Program-made: the position numbers and the translations under genes
NCBI GenBank assembly: GCA_024684065.1
Contig: JAIKXO010000121.1
Location: 1-40,622 of the forward strand
Reading direction: 5' to 3'
DNA: 40,622 bases
Origin: Lachnospiraceae bacterium
Lineage (GTDB): Bacteria; Bacillota_A; Clostridia; Lachnospirales; Lachnospiraceae
Notes under the pieces: generated by a model
Seen by the model: the letters and a program-made list of their open reading frames with translations, nothing else
The model's database searches: none
Told to the model about the DNA's origin: nothing
Shown here: positions 25,219-34,128 of the stretch, one piece after another
Layout of the letters: each line of letters opens with the position of its first letter
Numbering within the stretch: the first letter of the stretch is position 1

Positions 25219-27096
25219 ATGAAGAAGAAGATGTTTACGAAATTCCTGGCATTGCTTCTGTCAGGAGGTCTGATCGCACTTTCGGGCTGCAGTCCCGAGG
25301 CGGGAGCCGAGCTCATAACTCAGGCCGGTCTGGAAGCGCCCGCAGAGAGCGCAGACGTTACCAAAGAGGCTCCTGAGGAGGCTGTAACGGAAGAAAAGAC
25401 TGAGGAAGCGGCAGAGGAAGAACAAACCGAAGAAGCCGCCGAAGCAGAGAAGGCTGAGGAAGCTGCCGAAGAAGAGAGTGAAGAGATAGCCGAGGAGGAA
25501 GAAGCTCAGGAACCTCAGGATGTTACTATCCTCTTTACCAGTGATATACACTGCGGGGTTGACCAGAACTTTACTCTCGCAGGCGTCAAACAGATCCGGG
25601 ATGTCCTTGAGGCAAACGGCAGGGCTACGCTGCTTGCAGACAACGGCGATTCGATCCAGGGCGAGCCTTTGGGAACCGTTTCAAAGGGTAAAGCCATTAT
25701 CGAACTCATGAATGACTGCGGATACGATATAGCGACCCCCGGTAACCATGACTTTGACTATGGTATGGACAACTTCTTAGAACTTGCCGATGTTGCCGGG
25801 TTCCCTTATATAAGCTGTAACTTCAACAAAGAGGGAGAGCTGGTGTTCGATCCTTACATCATCAAGGAGGTCGGCGGGTTTAAGATCGGCTTCGTCGGAG
25901 TGACAACCCCGAAGACGATCATAACCTCTACGCCCAAGTTCTTCCAGGATGAAAAAGGCAATTTTATTTACGGCTTCATGCAGGATGAAACCGGAGAAGC
26001 TCTTTACGAGGCTGTTCAGAAGGCAGTTGATGATGCAAGGGCAGAGGGTGCCGATTATATCGTAGTGATGGGGCATATCGGAAACAAGCTTGATGCGGCT
26101 CCTTACACCTATGTTGATATTATCGAGAATACTACAGGTATCGATGCGTTCCTTGACGGGCACAGTCATGATACGGACCAGGCGGCTGTCAAGAACAAGG
26201 ACGGGGAGGAAGTTTTACGTTCAGCCTGCGGCACAAAACTTAACGGAGTCGGCTATCTTGATATCTCAGCCGAGGACGGATCCCTTTCCACGGGAGTCTA
26301 TACATGGAATAACAGCGTCAGCGTTCCGGATCTTTTAGGGATTGAAAACGAGATGTCTGCGAAAATAGCGGAGCAGATGGAAAAGCTTGATGAGGATCTT
26401 GGCCAGGTCGTAGCAAAGACTGCCGTAGAGCTTACCATTTTTGATCCTGAAGCCAAAGACGACAACGGAAATCCCATAAGGATAGTAAGAAGGGCTGAGA
26501 CAAACCTTGGAGATCTCTGCGCGGATGCCTACAGGGAGCAGATGGAAACGGATATCGCCTTTGTTAACGGCGGCGGCATCAGGGTGAGCATTCCCAAGGG
26601 TGATATTACTTTAGGAGATATTCTGAAGGTACATCCTTTCGGAAACAACGCAAGTGTTTATGAAGTGACAGGCCAGATGATCTTAGATGCCCTTGAATGG
26701 GGCGCAAGGGTCTGCCCTTCCGAGACCGGAGGATTCTTACAGGTTTCCGGAATGTCCTATGAGATACATACCTATATCGAAAGCCCCTGCAAGACCGATG
26801 AAAACGGAATGTACGCAGGAATAGACGGAGAACGCAGGGTTAAGAACGTTAAGATCGGCGGTAAGGATATCGATCCCGAGAAGACTTATACATTAGCTTC
26901 CATAGACTATATCCTCAGGGACAACGGCGATGGCTTCACTATGTTTGACGATGCAAAGGTTATTCTTGACGGGATAAAGATCGACAATCAGGTTCTTATG
27001 GATTATATCACCGAGACCCTTGGCGGAGTAGTTGATGAGGGCTATGAAGATCCTTACGGAGAAGGCAGGATCGTTGCTTTTGACGAGGAGCCGTAA
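25219..27096 (+). CDS. exported 5'-nucleotidase / UshA-like lipoprotein
   Basis: A 625-residue lipoprotein with lipobox LSGC and Cys24. Residues about 40-100 are an acidic linker rich in Glu and Ala. The metallophosphatase domain follows with SDIHCG (Asp109, His111), DNGDSIQG, GNHDFDYG (Asn176, His177), MGHIG and DGHSHD (His315, His317), binding the two metals. The C-terminal 5'-nucleotidase domain has ETNLGDLCADAYRE, FVNGGGIRVSIPKGDIT and HPFGNN. It would hydrolyse nucleotides or nucleotide sugars outside the membrane for phosphate and nucleoside salvage. Domain order and length agree with UshA/YfkN-type enzymes. AAGGAGG precedes the ATG. It has its own candidate promoter. Confidence 0.9.
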   Translation: MKKKMFTKFLALLLSGGLIALSGCSPEAGAELITQAGLEAPAESADVTKEAPEEAVTEEKTEEAAEEEQTEEAAEAEKAEEAAEEESEEIAEEEEAQEPQDVTILFTSDIHCGVDQNFTLAGVKQIRDVLEANGRATLLADNGDSIQGEPLGTVSKGKAIIELMNDCGYDIATPGNHDFDYGMDNFLELADVAGFPYISCNFNKEGELVFDPYIIKEVGGFKIGFVGVTTPKTIITSTPKFFQDEKGNFIYGFMQDETGEALYEAVQKAVDDARAEGADYIVVMGHIGNKLDAAPYTYVDIIENTTGIDAFLDGHSHDTDQAAVKNKDGEEVLRSACGTKLNGVGYLDISAEDGSLSTGVYTWNNSVSVPDLLGIENEMSAKIAEQMEKLDEDLGQVVAKTAVELTIFDPEAKDDNGNPIRIVRRAETNLGDLCADAYREQMETDIAFVNGGGIRVSIPKGDITLGDILKVHPFGNNASVYEVTGQMILDALEWGARVCPSETGGFLQVSGMSYEIHTYIESPCKTDENGMYAGIDGERRVKNVKIGGKDIDPEKTYTLASIDYILRDNGDGFTMFDDAKVILDGIKIDNQVLMDYITETLGGVVDEGYEDPYGEGRIVAFDEEP

Positions 27097-27176
27097 AGAA
27101 AATCCGATAAGAATTAAGAAACGAATTAAAGAAAAGTCGGAAGCACGGTCGTGTAGCTTGTTATAGGGTGAAGATG

Positions 27177-27294
27177 ATCTGGTCTGATGGCCGGACTTAT
27201 TCGACATTTGCTGAAGCAAATGCCGAATTGGACCGGCATGAACTGAAGTTCGTGCCTAATCATCCGATTTGCTTCACAGATCGATGCAAAAAAT
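27177..27294 (+). repeat. hairpin repeat family C, copy 2
   Basis: It shares with 15563-15650 the leading GATCNGGTCTG, the hairpin around GAACTGAAGTTCGTGCC and the CGATTTGCTTC segment. Here the second hairpin is degraded, and an extra CATTTGC/GCAAATG hairpin stands at 27205-27222. Confidence 0.7.
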
Positions 27295-27324
27295 GGCGGC
27301 GGGAGAAATCCCGCCGTCATTTTT
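27293..27324 (+). terminator. intrinsic terminator downstream of the 5'-nucleotidase gene
   Basis: ATGGCGGCGGGA and TCCCGCCGTCAT pair with one mismatch around a GAAA loop, followed by a run of five T. It lies about 200 bases after the stop codon, directly beyond repeat C copy 2. Confidence 0.8.
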
Positions 27325-27473
27325 GCAATTTTCCGGGGGATATGTTAGTATTATATCCGTTGAGGAAATGACAGAAAAAGGTTTTTCAGTCCGGTTATAC
27401 ATGACCGGCCGTTTAACGTAAAATGACGGAAAGACAGACGGATCTACGACGGTGATATTAAGGGCGGCAGCAG

Positions 27474-28076
27474 ATGATAGCATATTTAAAAGGTACGGTT
27501 GCGGCTATATATGAGCAGCAGATAGTGCTTGAAGTGAATGATATCGGGTACAATGTCATAATGCCCGCAAGCTCGATAGCTGTTTTAAACGGTATCGGGG
27601 AGGAGAGGAAGATATATACCTTTCTCAGCGTAAGAGAGGACGCGATGCAGCTTTTCGGCTTCCTTACGAAGGATGATCTGGATCTTTATAAGCTGCTTAT
27701 ACAGGTGAACGGGATAGGGCCGAAGGCAGCCCTTTCGCTCCTGTCAGCGATAAGCGCCGATGATCTGAGGTTTGCCATAGTATCGGGCGATTCAAAGACA
27801 ATATCAAAGGCGCCGGGCATAGGAGGAAAGAGTGCGCAGAGGATAATCTTAGACCTAAAGGACAAGATATCCTTTAAGGATGCCCTGGATGCGAAATTTA
27901 TCGGAACACAGGATGTTAAAGCCCCGGATTCCGGAAGCCCTCAGGGAGAGGCCGTAGAGGCGCTGACGGCTCTGGGATATTCCCAGACCTCTGCGCTTAA
28001 GGCGGTGAGCAGGGCCGCACAGGAGGCGGGCGATGATGTGGAGGCGATTTTAAAGCTTGCGCTTAAATATATATGA
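27474..28076 (+). CDS. ruvA: Holliday junction branch migration protein RuvA
   Basis: A 200-residue protein that binds four-way DNA junctions and loads RuvB. The N-terminal OB-fold starts MIAYLKGTVAAIYEQQIVLE. Two helix-hairpin-helix motifs follow: LLIQVNGIGPKAALSLLS and ISKAPGIGGKSAQRIILDL. The C-terminal RuvB-contact domain has EAVEALTALGYS. Length is normal. The ribosome site (AAGGG, ten bases away) is modest. ruvB follows after 81 bases, the usual order. Confidence 0.96.
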   Translation: MIAYLKGTVAAIYEQQIVLEVNDIGYNVIMPASSIAVLNGIGEERKIYTFLSVREDAMQLFGFLTKDDLDLYKLLIQVNGIGPKAALSLLSAISADDLRFAIVSGDSKTISKAPGIGGKSAQRIILDLKDKISFKDALDAKFIGTQDVKAPDSGSPQGEAVEALTALGYSQTSALKAVSRAAQEAGDDVEAILKLALKYI

Positions 28077-28157
28077 CGGGAATAGGGCATCCTGACCGTT
28101 TAAGTGCATGCCTGACCGGGGAGCGGGATTCTGATACCGATATCATACAGGGGGAGT

Positions 28158-29168
28158 ATGGCAAAGAGATCGATTGAAACAAATTTTACAGAGGAAGATA
28201 TAAAGATAGAGGGTTCGTTAAGGCCTCAGGTGCTTAAGGACTATATAGGACAGGAAAAGGTAAAGGACAACTTAAAGATCTATATAGAAGCTGCAAAGCA
28301 GAGGAAGGATTCTTTGGATCATGTTCTGTTTTACGGGCCTCCGGGGCTTGGAAAGACAACGCTTGCGGGGATCATAGCCAATGAGCTCGGAACACATTTA
28401 AAGGTAACTTCGGGTCCGGCAATAGAAAAGCCGGGGGAGATAGCGGCGATCCTCAACAATCTCACCGAGGGCGACGTGCTTTTCGTGGACGAGATCCACA
28501 GGCTGAACCGGCAGGTTGAGGAAGTGCTGTATCCGGCAATGGAGGATTATGCCATCGACATCATGATAGGAAAAGGCGCCTCTGCGCGTTCGATAAGGCT
28601 GGATCTTCCGAGATTCACGCTTGTCGGCGCGACAACCAGGGCGGGGCTTCTTACCGCGCCTTTAAGGGACCGTTTCGGGATAATCCACAGGCTCGAGTTC
28701 TATACCCATGAGGAGCTCAGGACGATAATCCTGCATTCGGCGGAAAAACTTAAGGTGGAGATCGATAAGGAAGGCGCCATGGAGCTTGCAAAGAGAAGCA
28801 GGGGGACACCGAGGCTTGCGAACAGGCTTCTTAAGCGGGTAAGGGATTTTGCCCAGATCAGGTATGACGGGCGGATAACGCTTGAGACGGCTGTGAAGGC
28901 TCTGGACATGATGGACGTTGACAGGATGGGCCTTGATCATGTGGACAGAAATCTCCTTCTTACCATGATCAATAAATTCGACGGGGGGCCTGTAGGCCTG
29001 GATACGCTTGCGGCCGCGATCTCCGAGGATGCGGGCACCATAGAGGATGTTTACGAGCCGTACCTGATCCAGAACGGATTCCTTAACAGGACTCCCAGAG
29101 GGAGGGTCGCGACCAAGACGGCCTATGAGCATTTTGGTCTTTCCGATTTACTTGACGGAGACTCATAA
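28158..29168 (+). CDS. ruvB: Holliday junction helicase RuvB
   Basis: A 336-residue AAA+ motor that drives branch migration with RuvA. Walker A is GPPGLGKT at residues 60-67, Walker B contains Asp111-Glu112 in VDEIHRLNR, and GATTRAG is the sensor 1 region. [18 protein letters not shown] is the sensor 2 region. The C-terminal winged helix ends [20 protein letters not shown]. Length and order are normal. GGGGGAG before the ATG is a good ribosome site. The gap after it contains a large family B hairpin cluster. Confidence 0.97.
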   Translation: MAKRSIETNFTEEDIKIEGSLRPQVLKDYIGQEKVKDNLKIYIEAAKQRKDSLDHVLFYGPPGLGKTTLAGIIANELGTHLKVTSGPAIEKPGEIAAILNNLTEGDVLFVDEIHRLNRQVEEVLYPAMEDYAIDIMIGKGASARSIRLDLPRFTLVGATTRAGLLTAPLRDRFGIIHRLEFYTHEELRTIILHSAEKLKVEIDKEGAMELAKRSRGTPRLANRLLKRVRDFAQIRYDGRITLETAVKALDMMDVDRMGLDHVDRNLLLTMINKFDGGPVGLDTLAAAISEDAGTIEDVYEPYLIQNGFLNRTPRGRVATKTAYEHFGLSDLLDGDS

Positions 29169-29182
29169 GTGAGTTATCATTA

Positions 29183-29354
29183 CTCTGAATTTGATTTATC
29201 AAATTCAGAGGGACCGAAAAGATGTGTCTTTTACATCTTTTCGGCAATAAGGGATTTACGAAGTAAATCCTGTCATTATAACTCTGAATCTGATCTATCA
29301 GATCCAGAGTAGATCCAGAGGGACCGAAAAGATGTGTTTTATACATCTTTTAGG
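29183..29354 (+). repeat. modular hairpin repeat family B, copy 1 (five hairpins)
   Basis: In order: CTCTGAATTTGA/TCAAATTCAGAG (29183-29210), CCGAAAAGATGT/ACATCTTTTCGG (29214-29244), GGATTTAC-GAA-GTAAATCC (29252-29270), CTCTGAATCTGAT/ATCAGATCCAGAG (29282-29309) and CCGAAAAGATGT/ACATCTTTTAGG (29324-29354). The second hairpin pair changes T-A to C-G within the stem. This fills most of the 250 bases between ruvB and zapA. Confidence 0.88.
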
Positions 29355-29418
29355 ATGGTTCTGTGTTATTATTGAAATAAGTGTTTAGTTTTATCAGGTT
29401 TATGACAGGGGTGGTAAT

Positions 29419-29781
29419 ATGGCTGGCAAGGGAAACGGTACAGAGGTTGTTATTGACGGGAAGGTCATTAAGCTTGGGGGATATGAGAGCGAGGAATATC
29501 TTCAGAAGGTAGCCTCATATATTAATAACAAGATCGCCGAGTATAACAAAATGGAGTCATTTAAGAGGCAGCCCTCCGATATGCAGAGCATTTTGCTCCA
29601 GCTGAACATTGCCGATGATTACTTTAAGACAAAGGCACAGCTTGATGAGATGAAGGCGGAGCTGGAAGCCAAGGATACGGAAATGTATGATCTCAAGCAT
29701 GAGCTGATAGCCACTCAGATAAAGCTTGAGAGCAAGGAAAAACAGATCAAGAGCTACCAGAAGGAACTGAACAAAAAATAA
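29419..29781 (+). CDS. zapA: cell division protein ZapA
   Basis: A 120-residue cytosolic protein that bundles FtsZ filaments at the division site. The N-terminus reads TEVVIDGKVIKLGGYESEEYLQKVASYINNKI, the ZapA head domain. After QPSDMQSILLQLNIADDYF comes a long coiled coil of about 55 residues rich in Lys and Glu, through which ZapA dimerises. Length is typical for Firmicutes. The ATG follows GGGGTGG. In Lachnospiraceae zapA is often followed by the U32 peptidase gene, as here, with an intrinsic terminator in between. Confidence 0.9.
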   Translation: MAGKGNGTEVVIDGKVIKLGGYESEEYLQKVASYINNKIAEYNKMESFKRQPSDMQSILLQLNIADDYFKTKAQLDEMKAELEAKDTEMYDLKHELIATQIKLESKEKQIKSYQKELNKK

Positions 29782-29786
29782 ACCAA

Positions 29787-29813
29787 AGGCTGTCTGAGAC
29801 AGCCTCTTTTTTT
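29787..29813 (+). terminator. intrinsic terminator abutting the U32 peptidase start
   Basis: AGGCTGTC and GACAGCCT form a perfect 8-bp stem with a TGA loop, followed by C and seven T. The T-run ends at 29813, five bases before the next start codon at 29819. Confidence 0.9.
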
Positions 29814-29818
29814 AACTC

Positions 29819-32422
29819 ATGAAAAAGACAGAATTACTGGCCCCGGCAGGGGAAATGGAAAGCTTTAAGGCCGCCGTGAACGCGGGGGCGGATGCGGTAT
29901 ATCTGGGTGGAGACAGGTTCAACGCAAGGGCCTATGCCTCAAACTTTAGCAGTAAAGAGCTGCTTGAGGCACTGGATATTGCCCATATGTCAGGAAGAAA
30001 GATATATCTTACTCTGAACACCCTGTTTAAGGACGAAGAGCTTACTGAGATATATGATTATATTTATCCGCTTTATGAAAACGGTTTAGACGGCGTGATA
30101 GTACAGGATATCGGAGTGGCAAGGCTTCTGCATGAATGCTTCCCGGAGCTTGCGCTTCATGCAAGCACCCAGATGTCGATAACGGGATCTGACGGGATAA
30201 GGTTTTTAGAGGAGCTTTCCTTTAAAAGGGTGGTTCCTGCCAGGGAGCTTTCCCTGAAGGAGCTTGAAAAAATGCACAGTGAGACCGGAATGGAGCTTGA
30301 GTGCTTCATCCACGGAGCTCTCTGCTATTCCTATTCAGGCAAATGCCTCTTTTCTTCGCTTCTCGGAGGGCGAAGCGGAAACAGGGGAAGGTGCGCGGGC
30401 CCCTGCAGGCTCCCCTATAGCTGCAGATATCAGAACCCTGAGCTGAATAAATTATATTCAGAGAAGCCGAAAAGTTCTGTGTTAAAGACATTTCCGGCAA
30501 TAATGGATCTTCAGAGCAGATCCTATCCTTTAAGCGCGAAGGATATCTGCGCGGTCGATATAATGGATAAGCTGATAGAGGCGGGGATCTACTCCTTCAA
30601 GATAGAGGGGAGGATGAAAAGCGCGGAGTATGTCGCGGGAGTTACGGGGATCTACCGTAAGTACATAGACATCGTCCTTTCGGGAGAATTATCCGGACAT
30701 CCGGGTGATCCTGAAGGAAATTCTCAGACGAAGCACTACAGGGTATCAAAGAACGACCGGGACAATCTTATCGGGTTATATACAAGAAGCGGGAATTCAA
30801 ACGGTTATTATTTTGAAAAAAACGGCCCCGATATGCTGTCGATCGACAGTCCGTCCTATGAAAGCGCGGATGAAAAAAAGAAAAAGAGCCTTTATATAAA
30901 ATATGCGGGCAACGCTCCGGAAACAGAGCTTGAAGCCTTTGTCCTTATAGAAGAAGGGGCGGAAGCAAGGCTTGTCCTTTGTGAGGCAGGAGCCTGCAGA
31001 GATAATGATGCCTGCGAGGCCGGTTCCGGGAAAAACCACAAAGAAGAGCCGAAGCAGAGCGGTTCCGGTGAGCCCGGGAAGCGTTTCGTATCGGTCACGG
31101 TATACGGGGATAAGGCAGAGAGCGCAAAGAGCAGGCCGTTATCTTATGAGCTTGTTGAAAGACAGCTTGAAAAATGCGGGGGCTCGGGGTTTAATATAGT
31201 AAGGAAAGAAATAGTCATAAAGGGAAGTCCTTTCCTTTCGGCGGCTTCGCTTAATGACCTGAGGCGAAAAGGACTTAATGCGGTAAGGGCGGAAATACTT
31301 AAGGCTCACCGGAGAGAGGTATCGCCTGAACCGCATAAGGCAGAGGAATTAATAAGGAGCCATGAGAACAGGGCGTCCGGATCCGTAAGCAGTCCCGGGC
31401 TTCATGTAAGGCTCCTGGGAACAGACGCGCTTGAGACGGTGCTTGACACGCCCGGAGTTTCCGTTGTCACGGTGCCGCTGTCTTTGTTTTACGATGAGGC
31501 CGGTCTTAAAAAGACATATGAAATAATAAAGAAAAGAGGCATAAGCTTCTGCCCGGCGCTTCCGTACATCCACAGGGAAGATACGCTCAGGAATCTCCCT
31601 GTCTCTGCCGGCTCTTTGGGGAAATACTGCGATGCTGTGCTCGTTGATAATTATGAGGCGCTGTACAGCTTATTGGACACAGGTTTTGATAAGATGATCA
31701 TAGAGGATATTCACCTCTATGATATGAACCGGATTGCCGAAAAAGTACTTAAGCGCACTGAAGACATCGTTACCTGTGTCCCCGTGGAGCTTAATAAAAA
31801 GGAGCTTATAAGACGGGGGATCAAAGGGGAGGAGTTCATCGTCTACGGAAGGCTTCCGATGATGCTGTCCGCCCAGTGCGTGCAAAAGACGCTCTCGGGC
31901 TGCCTTGCGGGTGACAGAGCAGCGGATGAAGGGCGCCCTGACCGTCCATTAAAGGATCCGTCCGAAAATGTAATATATCTGAAGGACAGGCTCGGGAACG
32001 ATTTCCCCTGCTTTAACTTCTGCAGGGAGTGTTCGAACGTTATATACAACAGCGTCCCTCTATATATCACACATGAGGACGGGATTATCGAGAGGCTTGA
32101 GCCCAGATACCTTAGGCTTGATTTCACGACGGAGAGTGCCGGTGAGATCGCTGATATCATATCCTATTACCGGGATCTTACAGGTTTATTAGCCGGCCGT
32201 ATTCCGGATGAAAAAGCGGAATGGGCGGATAATGCTGATAAAGCGGATAAAGCTGATAATGCGGCAGGGGCCGGCACGGTTTACAATAGTGAATATTATG
32301 TAAACAATAATGACCCGGATAACCGCAATGGCCGCAATAACGCAATACCTTCAACAAAGAAACTCAAACTGCCTTCGGTGGAAAAATATACGAAAGGGCA
32401 TCTGAACAGAGGCGTACAGTAG
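29819..32422 (+). CDS. U32 family peptidase-like protein (RlhA/TrhP type)
   Basis: An 867-residue cytosolic protein. The N-terminus KKTELLAPAGEMESFKAAV and YLGGDRFNAR are canonical for U32. The family signature lies near residues 160-200: ECFIHGALCYSYSGKCLFSS, then NRGRCAGPCRLPY, with conserved Cys residues; further Cys occur near residue 735. A DUF3656-like middle region and the C-terminal YTKGHLNRGVQ follow. Characterised relatives take part in 23S rRNA or tRNA hydroxylation rather than proteolysis, so this role is inferred. Two hydrophilic inserts are odd: one near residues 390-425 and an Asp/Lys/Ala-repeat tail near 800-845. The start follows directly on a terminator T-run with no ribosome site, but the N-terminus cannot be shorter. 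Confidence 0.88.
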   Translation: MKKTELLAPAGEMESFKAAVNAGADAVYLGGDRFNARAYASNFSSKELLEALDIAHMSGRKIYLTLNTLFKDEELTEIYDYIYPLYENGLDGVIVQDIGVARLLHECFPELALHASTQMSITGSDGIRFLEELSFKRVVPARELSLKELEKMHSETGMELECFIHGALCYSYSGKCLFSSLLGGRSGNRGRCAGPCRLPYSCRYQNPELNKLYSEKPKSSVLKTFPAIMDLQSRSYPLSAKDICAVDIMDKLIEAGIYSFKIEGRMKSAEYVAGVTGIYRKYIDIVLSGELSGHPGDPEGNSQTKHYRVSKNDRDNLIGLYTRSGNSNGYYFEKNGPDMLSIDSPSYESADEKKKKSLYIKYAGNAPETELEAFVLIEEGAEARLVLCEAGACRDNDACEAGSGKNHKEEPKQSGSGEPGKRFVSVTVYGDKAESAKSRPLSYELVERQLEKCGGSGFNIVRKEIVIKGSPFLSAASLNDLRRKGLNAVRAEILKAHRREVSPEPHKAEELIRSHENRASGSVSSPGLHVRLLGTDALETVLDTPGVSVVTVPLSLFYDEAGLKKTYEIIKKRGISFCPALPYIHREDTLRNLPVSAGSLGKYCDAVLVDNYEALYSLLDTGFDKMIIEDIHLYDMNRIAEKVLKRTEDIVTCVPVELNKKELIRRGIKGEEFIVYGRLPMMLSAQCVQKTLSGCLAGDRAADEGRPDRPLKDPSENVIYLKDRLGNDFPCFNFCRECSNVIYNSVPLYITHEDGIIERLEPRYLRLDFTTESAGEIADIISYYRDLTGLLAGRIPDEKAEWADNADKADKADNAAGAGTVYNSEYYVNNNDPDNRNGRNNAIPSTKKLKLPSVEKYTKGHLNRGVQ

Positions 32423-32424
32423 CT

Positions 32425-33750
32425 TTGGATATTATCATTGCAGAGGCTTCCAAGTACATATTGACCATATTGATGGCTGTCTATACCTTCCAGTGCTTTT
32501 ATGTCTTTAAATTCCATAACGAGCACGAGAGGAAGGGCATATATACAGGGCAGAACGTCGCTATGGTGCTTATTCATCTGCTGTCTTTCCTGGTTATTTA
32601 TTTAGGAAAGGAGGAGCAGGGGAGGATCCCGCCGATCTGGTTTATAAGCCAGCTTACTACGCTTACCGTAATAGTTTTCTATAAGCATGTATACAAGGGC
32701 GCGAACCGCCTGATAGTGAACAACATGTGCATGCTTCTGACGATAAGCTTCATAATCCTTACAAGGATATCCACCGACAAGGCGGTCAGACAGATAGTCA
32801 TTGCGGTCGCCGGTCTCATCCTCACATCCGTGATCCCGTATATTCTTATGAAGTACAGTAACCTGAGACGTTTCTATTACCTATTTGCCGCTCTCGGGAT
32901 TGCCATGCTTTTCATAGTCCTTGTGTTTTCCAGAACGATCTACGGCTCAAAGCTGAATATTAATATAGGCGGAGTGACCTTCCAGCCTTCGGAATTTGTA
33001 AAGCTTACCTTTGTGTTTTCCATAGCGGGGCTCCTTTCGAAGGCGGAGAAGCTTTTAGATATAGCGATAACCGTCGCCATTGCCGGGGCGCATATTCTGA
33101 TCCTTGTACTCTCCAAGGACCTCGGAAGCGCCCTGATATATTTTGCGGTTTACATAACTATGCTCTTTATCGCCACGGGAAGTCATCTGCTTCTGTTCGG
33201 GGGGCTGGGCGCAGGGGCCCTGGCGGCTGTCGCCGGGTATAAACTGTTTTCCCATGTCAGGGTAAGGGTAGCCGGATGGAGAGATCCGATGGGGACGATA
33301 GACAGCGCGGGCTACCAGATCGCACAGGCGCTTTTTGCGATAGGAACAGGAGGATTCTTTGGAATGGGGCTTATGCAGGGGGCTCCCGGCAAGATACCCG
33401 TGGTCGAATCGGATTTTATATTTGCGGCCATCTGCGAGGAAATGGGAGTGCTTTTCGGTATCTGTCTCATCTTAATGTGCGTGAGTATTTTTGTGATGTT
33501 TATGAACATAGCGATGAAATTCACGGATCCGTTTTACAAGCTGGTCGCTGTTGGGCTTTCCATGGTCTATGGTTTCCAGGTGTTTCTAAATCTGGGAGGG
33601 GTCACTAAGTTCATACCGCTTACCGGGGTCACGCTTCCCCTTGTAAGCTACGGCGGGAATTCGATATTGGTGACCCTCACGATGTTTGCGATAATTCAGG
33701 GACTGTACAATGCCGTGTATAAAAGACAGGAACTGTTGAAGGAAATATAA
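32425..33750 (+). CDS. FtsW/RodA/SpoVE family (SEDS) peptidoglycan polymerase
   Basis: A 441-residue membrane protein with about twelve hydrophobic helices, including two or three ahead of the conserved core. SEDS signatures are GGVTFQPSEFVKL, LSKDLGSALIYF, YQIAQALFAIGTGGFFGMGL and VESDFIFAAICEEMG, whose Asp (about residue 330) is the catalytic candidate; PLTGVTLPLVSYGGNS closes the core. It polymerises lipid II glycan chains and works with a class B PBP, here the gene at 34140. Which of FtsW, RodA or SpoVE it is cannot be decided. The start is TTG at 32425, two bases after the U32 stop; AGAGG lies twelve bases upstream, so the exact start is uncertain. Confidence 0.88.
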   Translation: MDIIIAEASKYILTILMAVYTFQCFYVFKFHNEHERKGIYTGQNVAMVLIHLLSFLVIYLGKEEQGRIPPIWFISQLTTLTVIVFYKHVYKGANRLIVNNMCMLLTISFIILTRISTDKAVRQIVIAVAGLILTSVIPYILMKYSNLRRFYYLFAALGIAMLFIVLVFSRTIYGSKLNINIGGVTFQPSEFVKLTFVFSIAGLLSKAEKLLDIAITVAIAGAHILILVLSKDLGSALIYFAVYITMLFIATGSHLLLFGGLGAGALAAVAGYKLFSHVRVRVAGWRDPMGTIDSAGYQIAQALFAIGTGGFFGMGLMQGAPGKIPVVESDFIFAAICEEMGVLFGICLILMCVSIFVMFMNIAMKFTDPFYKLVAVGLSMVYGFQVFLNLGGVTKFIPLTGVTLPLVSYGGNSILVTLTMFAIIQGLYNAVYKRQELLKEI

Positions 33751-33797
33751 GTAAACGCTTAAGCGGCGTTTCTAAGATAATACATTTTTTATCCTTG

Positions 33798-33824
33798 CCG
33801 CCCGGGCGCCGGGCGGTTTTTTTT
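33798..33824 (+). terminator. strong intrinsic terminator after the SEDS gene
   Basis: CCGCCCGG and CCGGGCGG form a perfect GC-rich stem with loop GCG, followed by eight T. It lies 48 bases after the stop codon and separates the SEDS gene from its PBP partner. Confidence 0.93.
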
Positions 33825-33855
33825 ATATCGCAGGGACCGGCGCAAGGAGTTAGTT

Positions 33856-34128
33856 ATGTGCGTTTACTGAAAATCTGACAATTATGTGGAGAAAACGTAT
33901 GTATGTAAAGGCGACACTGACTGCATTAAGGCCGACGAGAGTTCCAATCATCTGACTGTATGCTCCGGTGATGCTGATAAGGTGACGGTAACATATTTTG
34001 ACAGGAAGAATAAGGAGCTTTACGACATCGGTGAGAATGGGGGAACACTTGCTGTTTCGGAAAACAGTACCGGGGATTTCCCTTCATATGAAAGAGCGAA
34101 ACTTGACGAAAAGTCGGACTTTTTATAG
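33856..34128 (+). pseudogene. remnant of a small beta-rich (DUF4097-like) gene
   Basis: A good ribosome site, AAGGAG, stands seven bases before ATG 33856, but the fifth codon is TGA (33868-33870). The same frame then stays open to 34128 with a protein-like sequence: IKADESSNHLTVCSGDADKV, VTYFDRKNKELYDIGENGGT and LAVSENSTGD. The alternating hydrophobic/polar pattern resembles the first repeats of DUF4097-type beta-helical proteins, a tentative match. The frame ends after about 86 codons, where such proteins continue for much longer. A GTG at 33886 could restart translation but has no special support. I read it as a broken, 3'-truncated gene between the SEDS and PBP genes. Confidence 0.5.

Larger units (their letters stand above)
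27097..27473 (+). other. 377-base gap between 5'-nucleotidase and ruvA
   Basis: The gap contains hairpin repeat family C copy 2 (27177-27294) and an intrinsic terminator (27293-27324). A 67-codon frame across 27168-27371 only translates these hairpins and is not regarded as a gene. The last 150 bases hold no recognised signal besides a weak AAGGG before ruvA. Confidence 0.6.

Noticed and set aside
27168..27371. Open frame of 67 codons before ruvA
   Set aside because: It translates hairpin repeat C and an intrinsic terminator.
33856..33870. TGA at codon five read as selenocysteine
   Set aside because: No SECIS-like stem was identified just after it, and the protein family is not a known selenoprotein; a broken gene is simpler.
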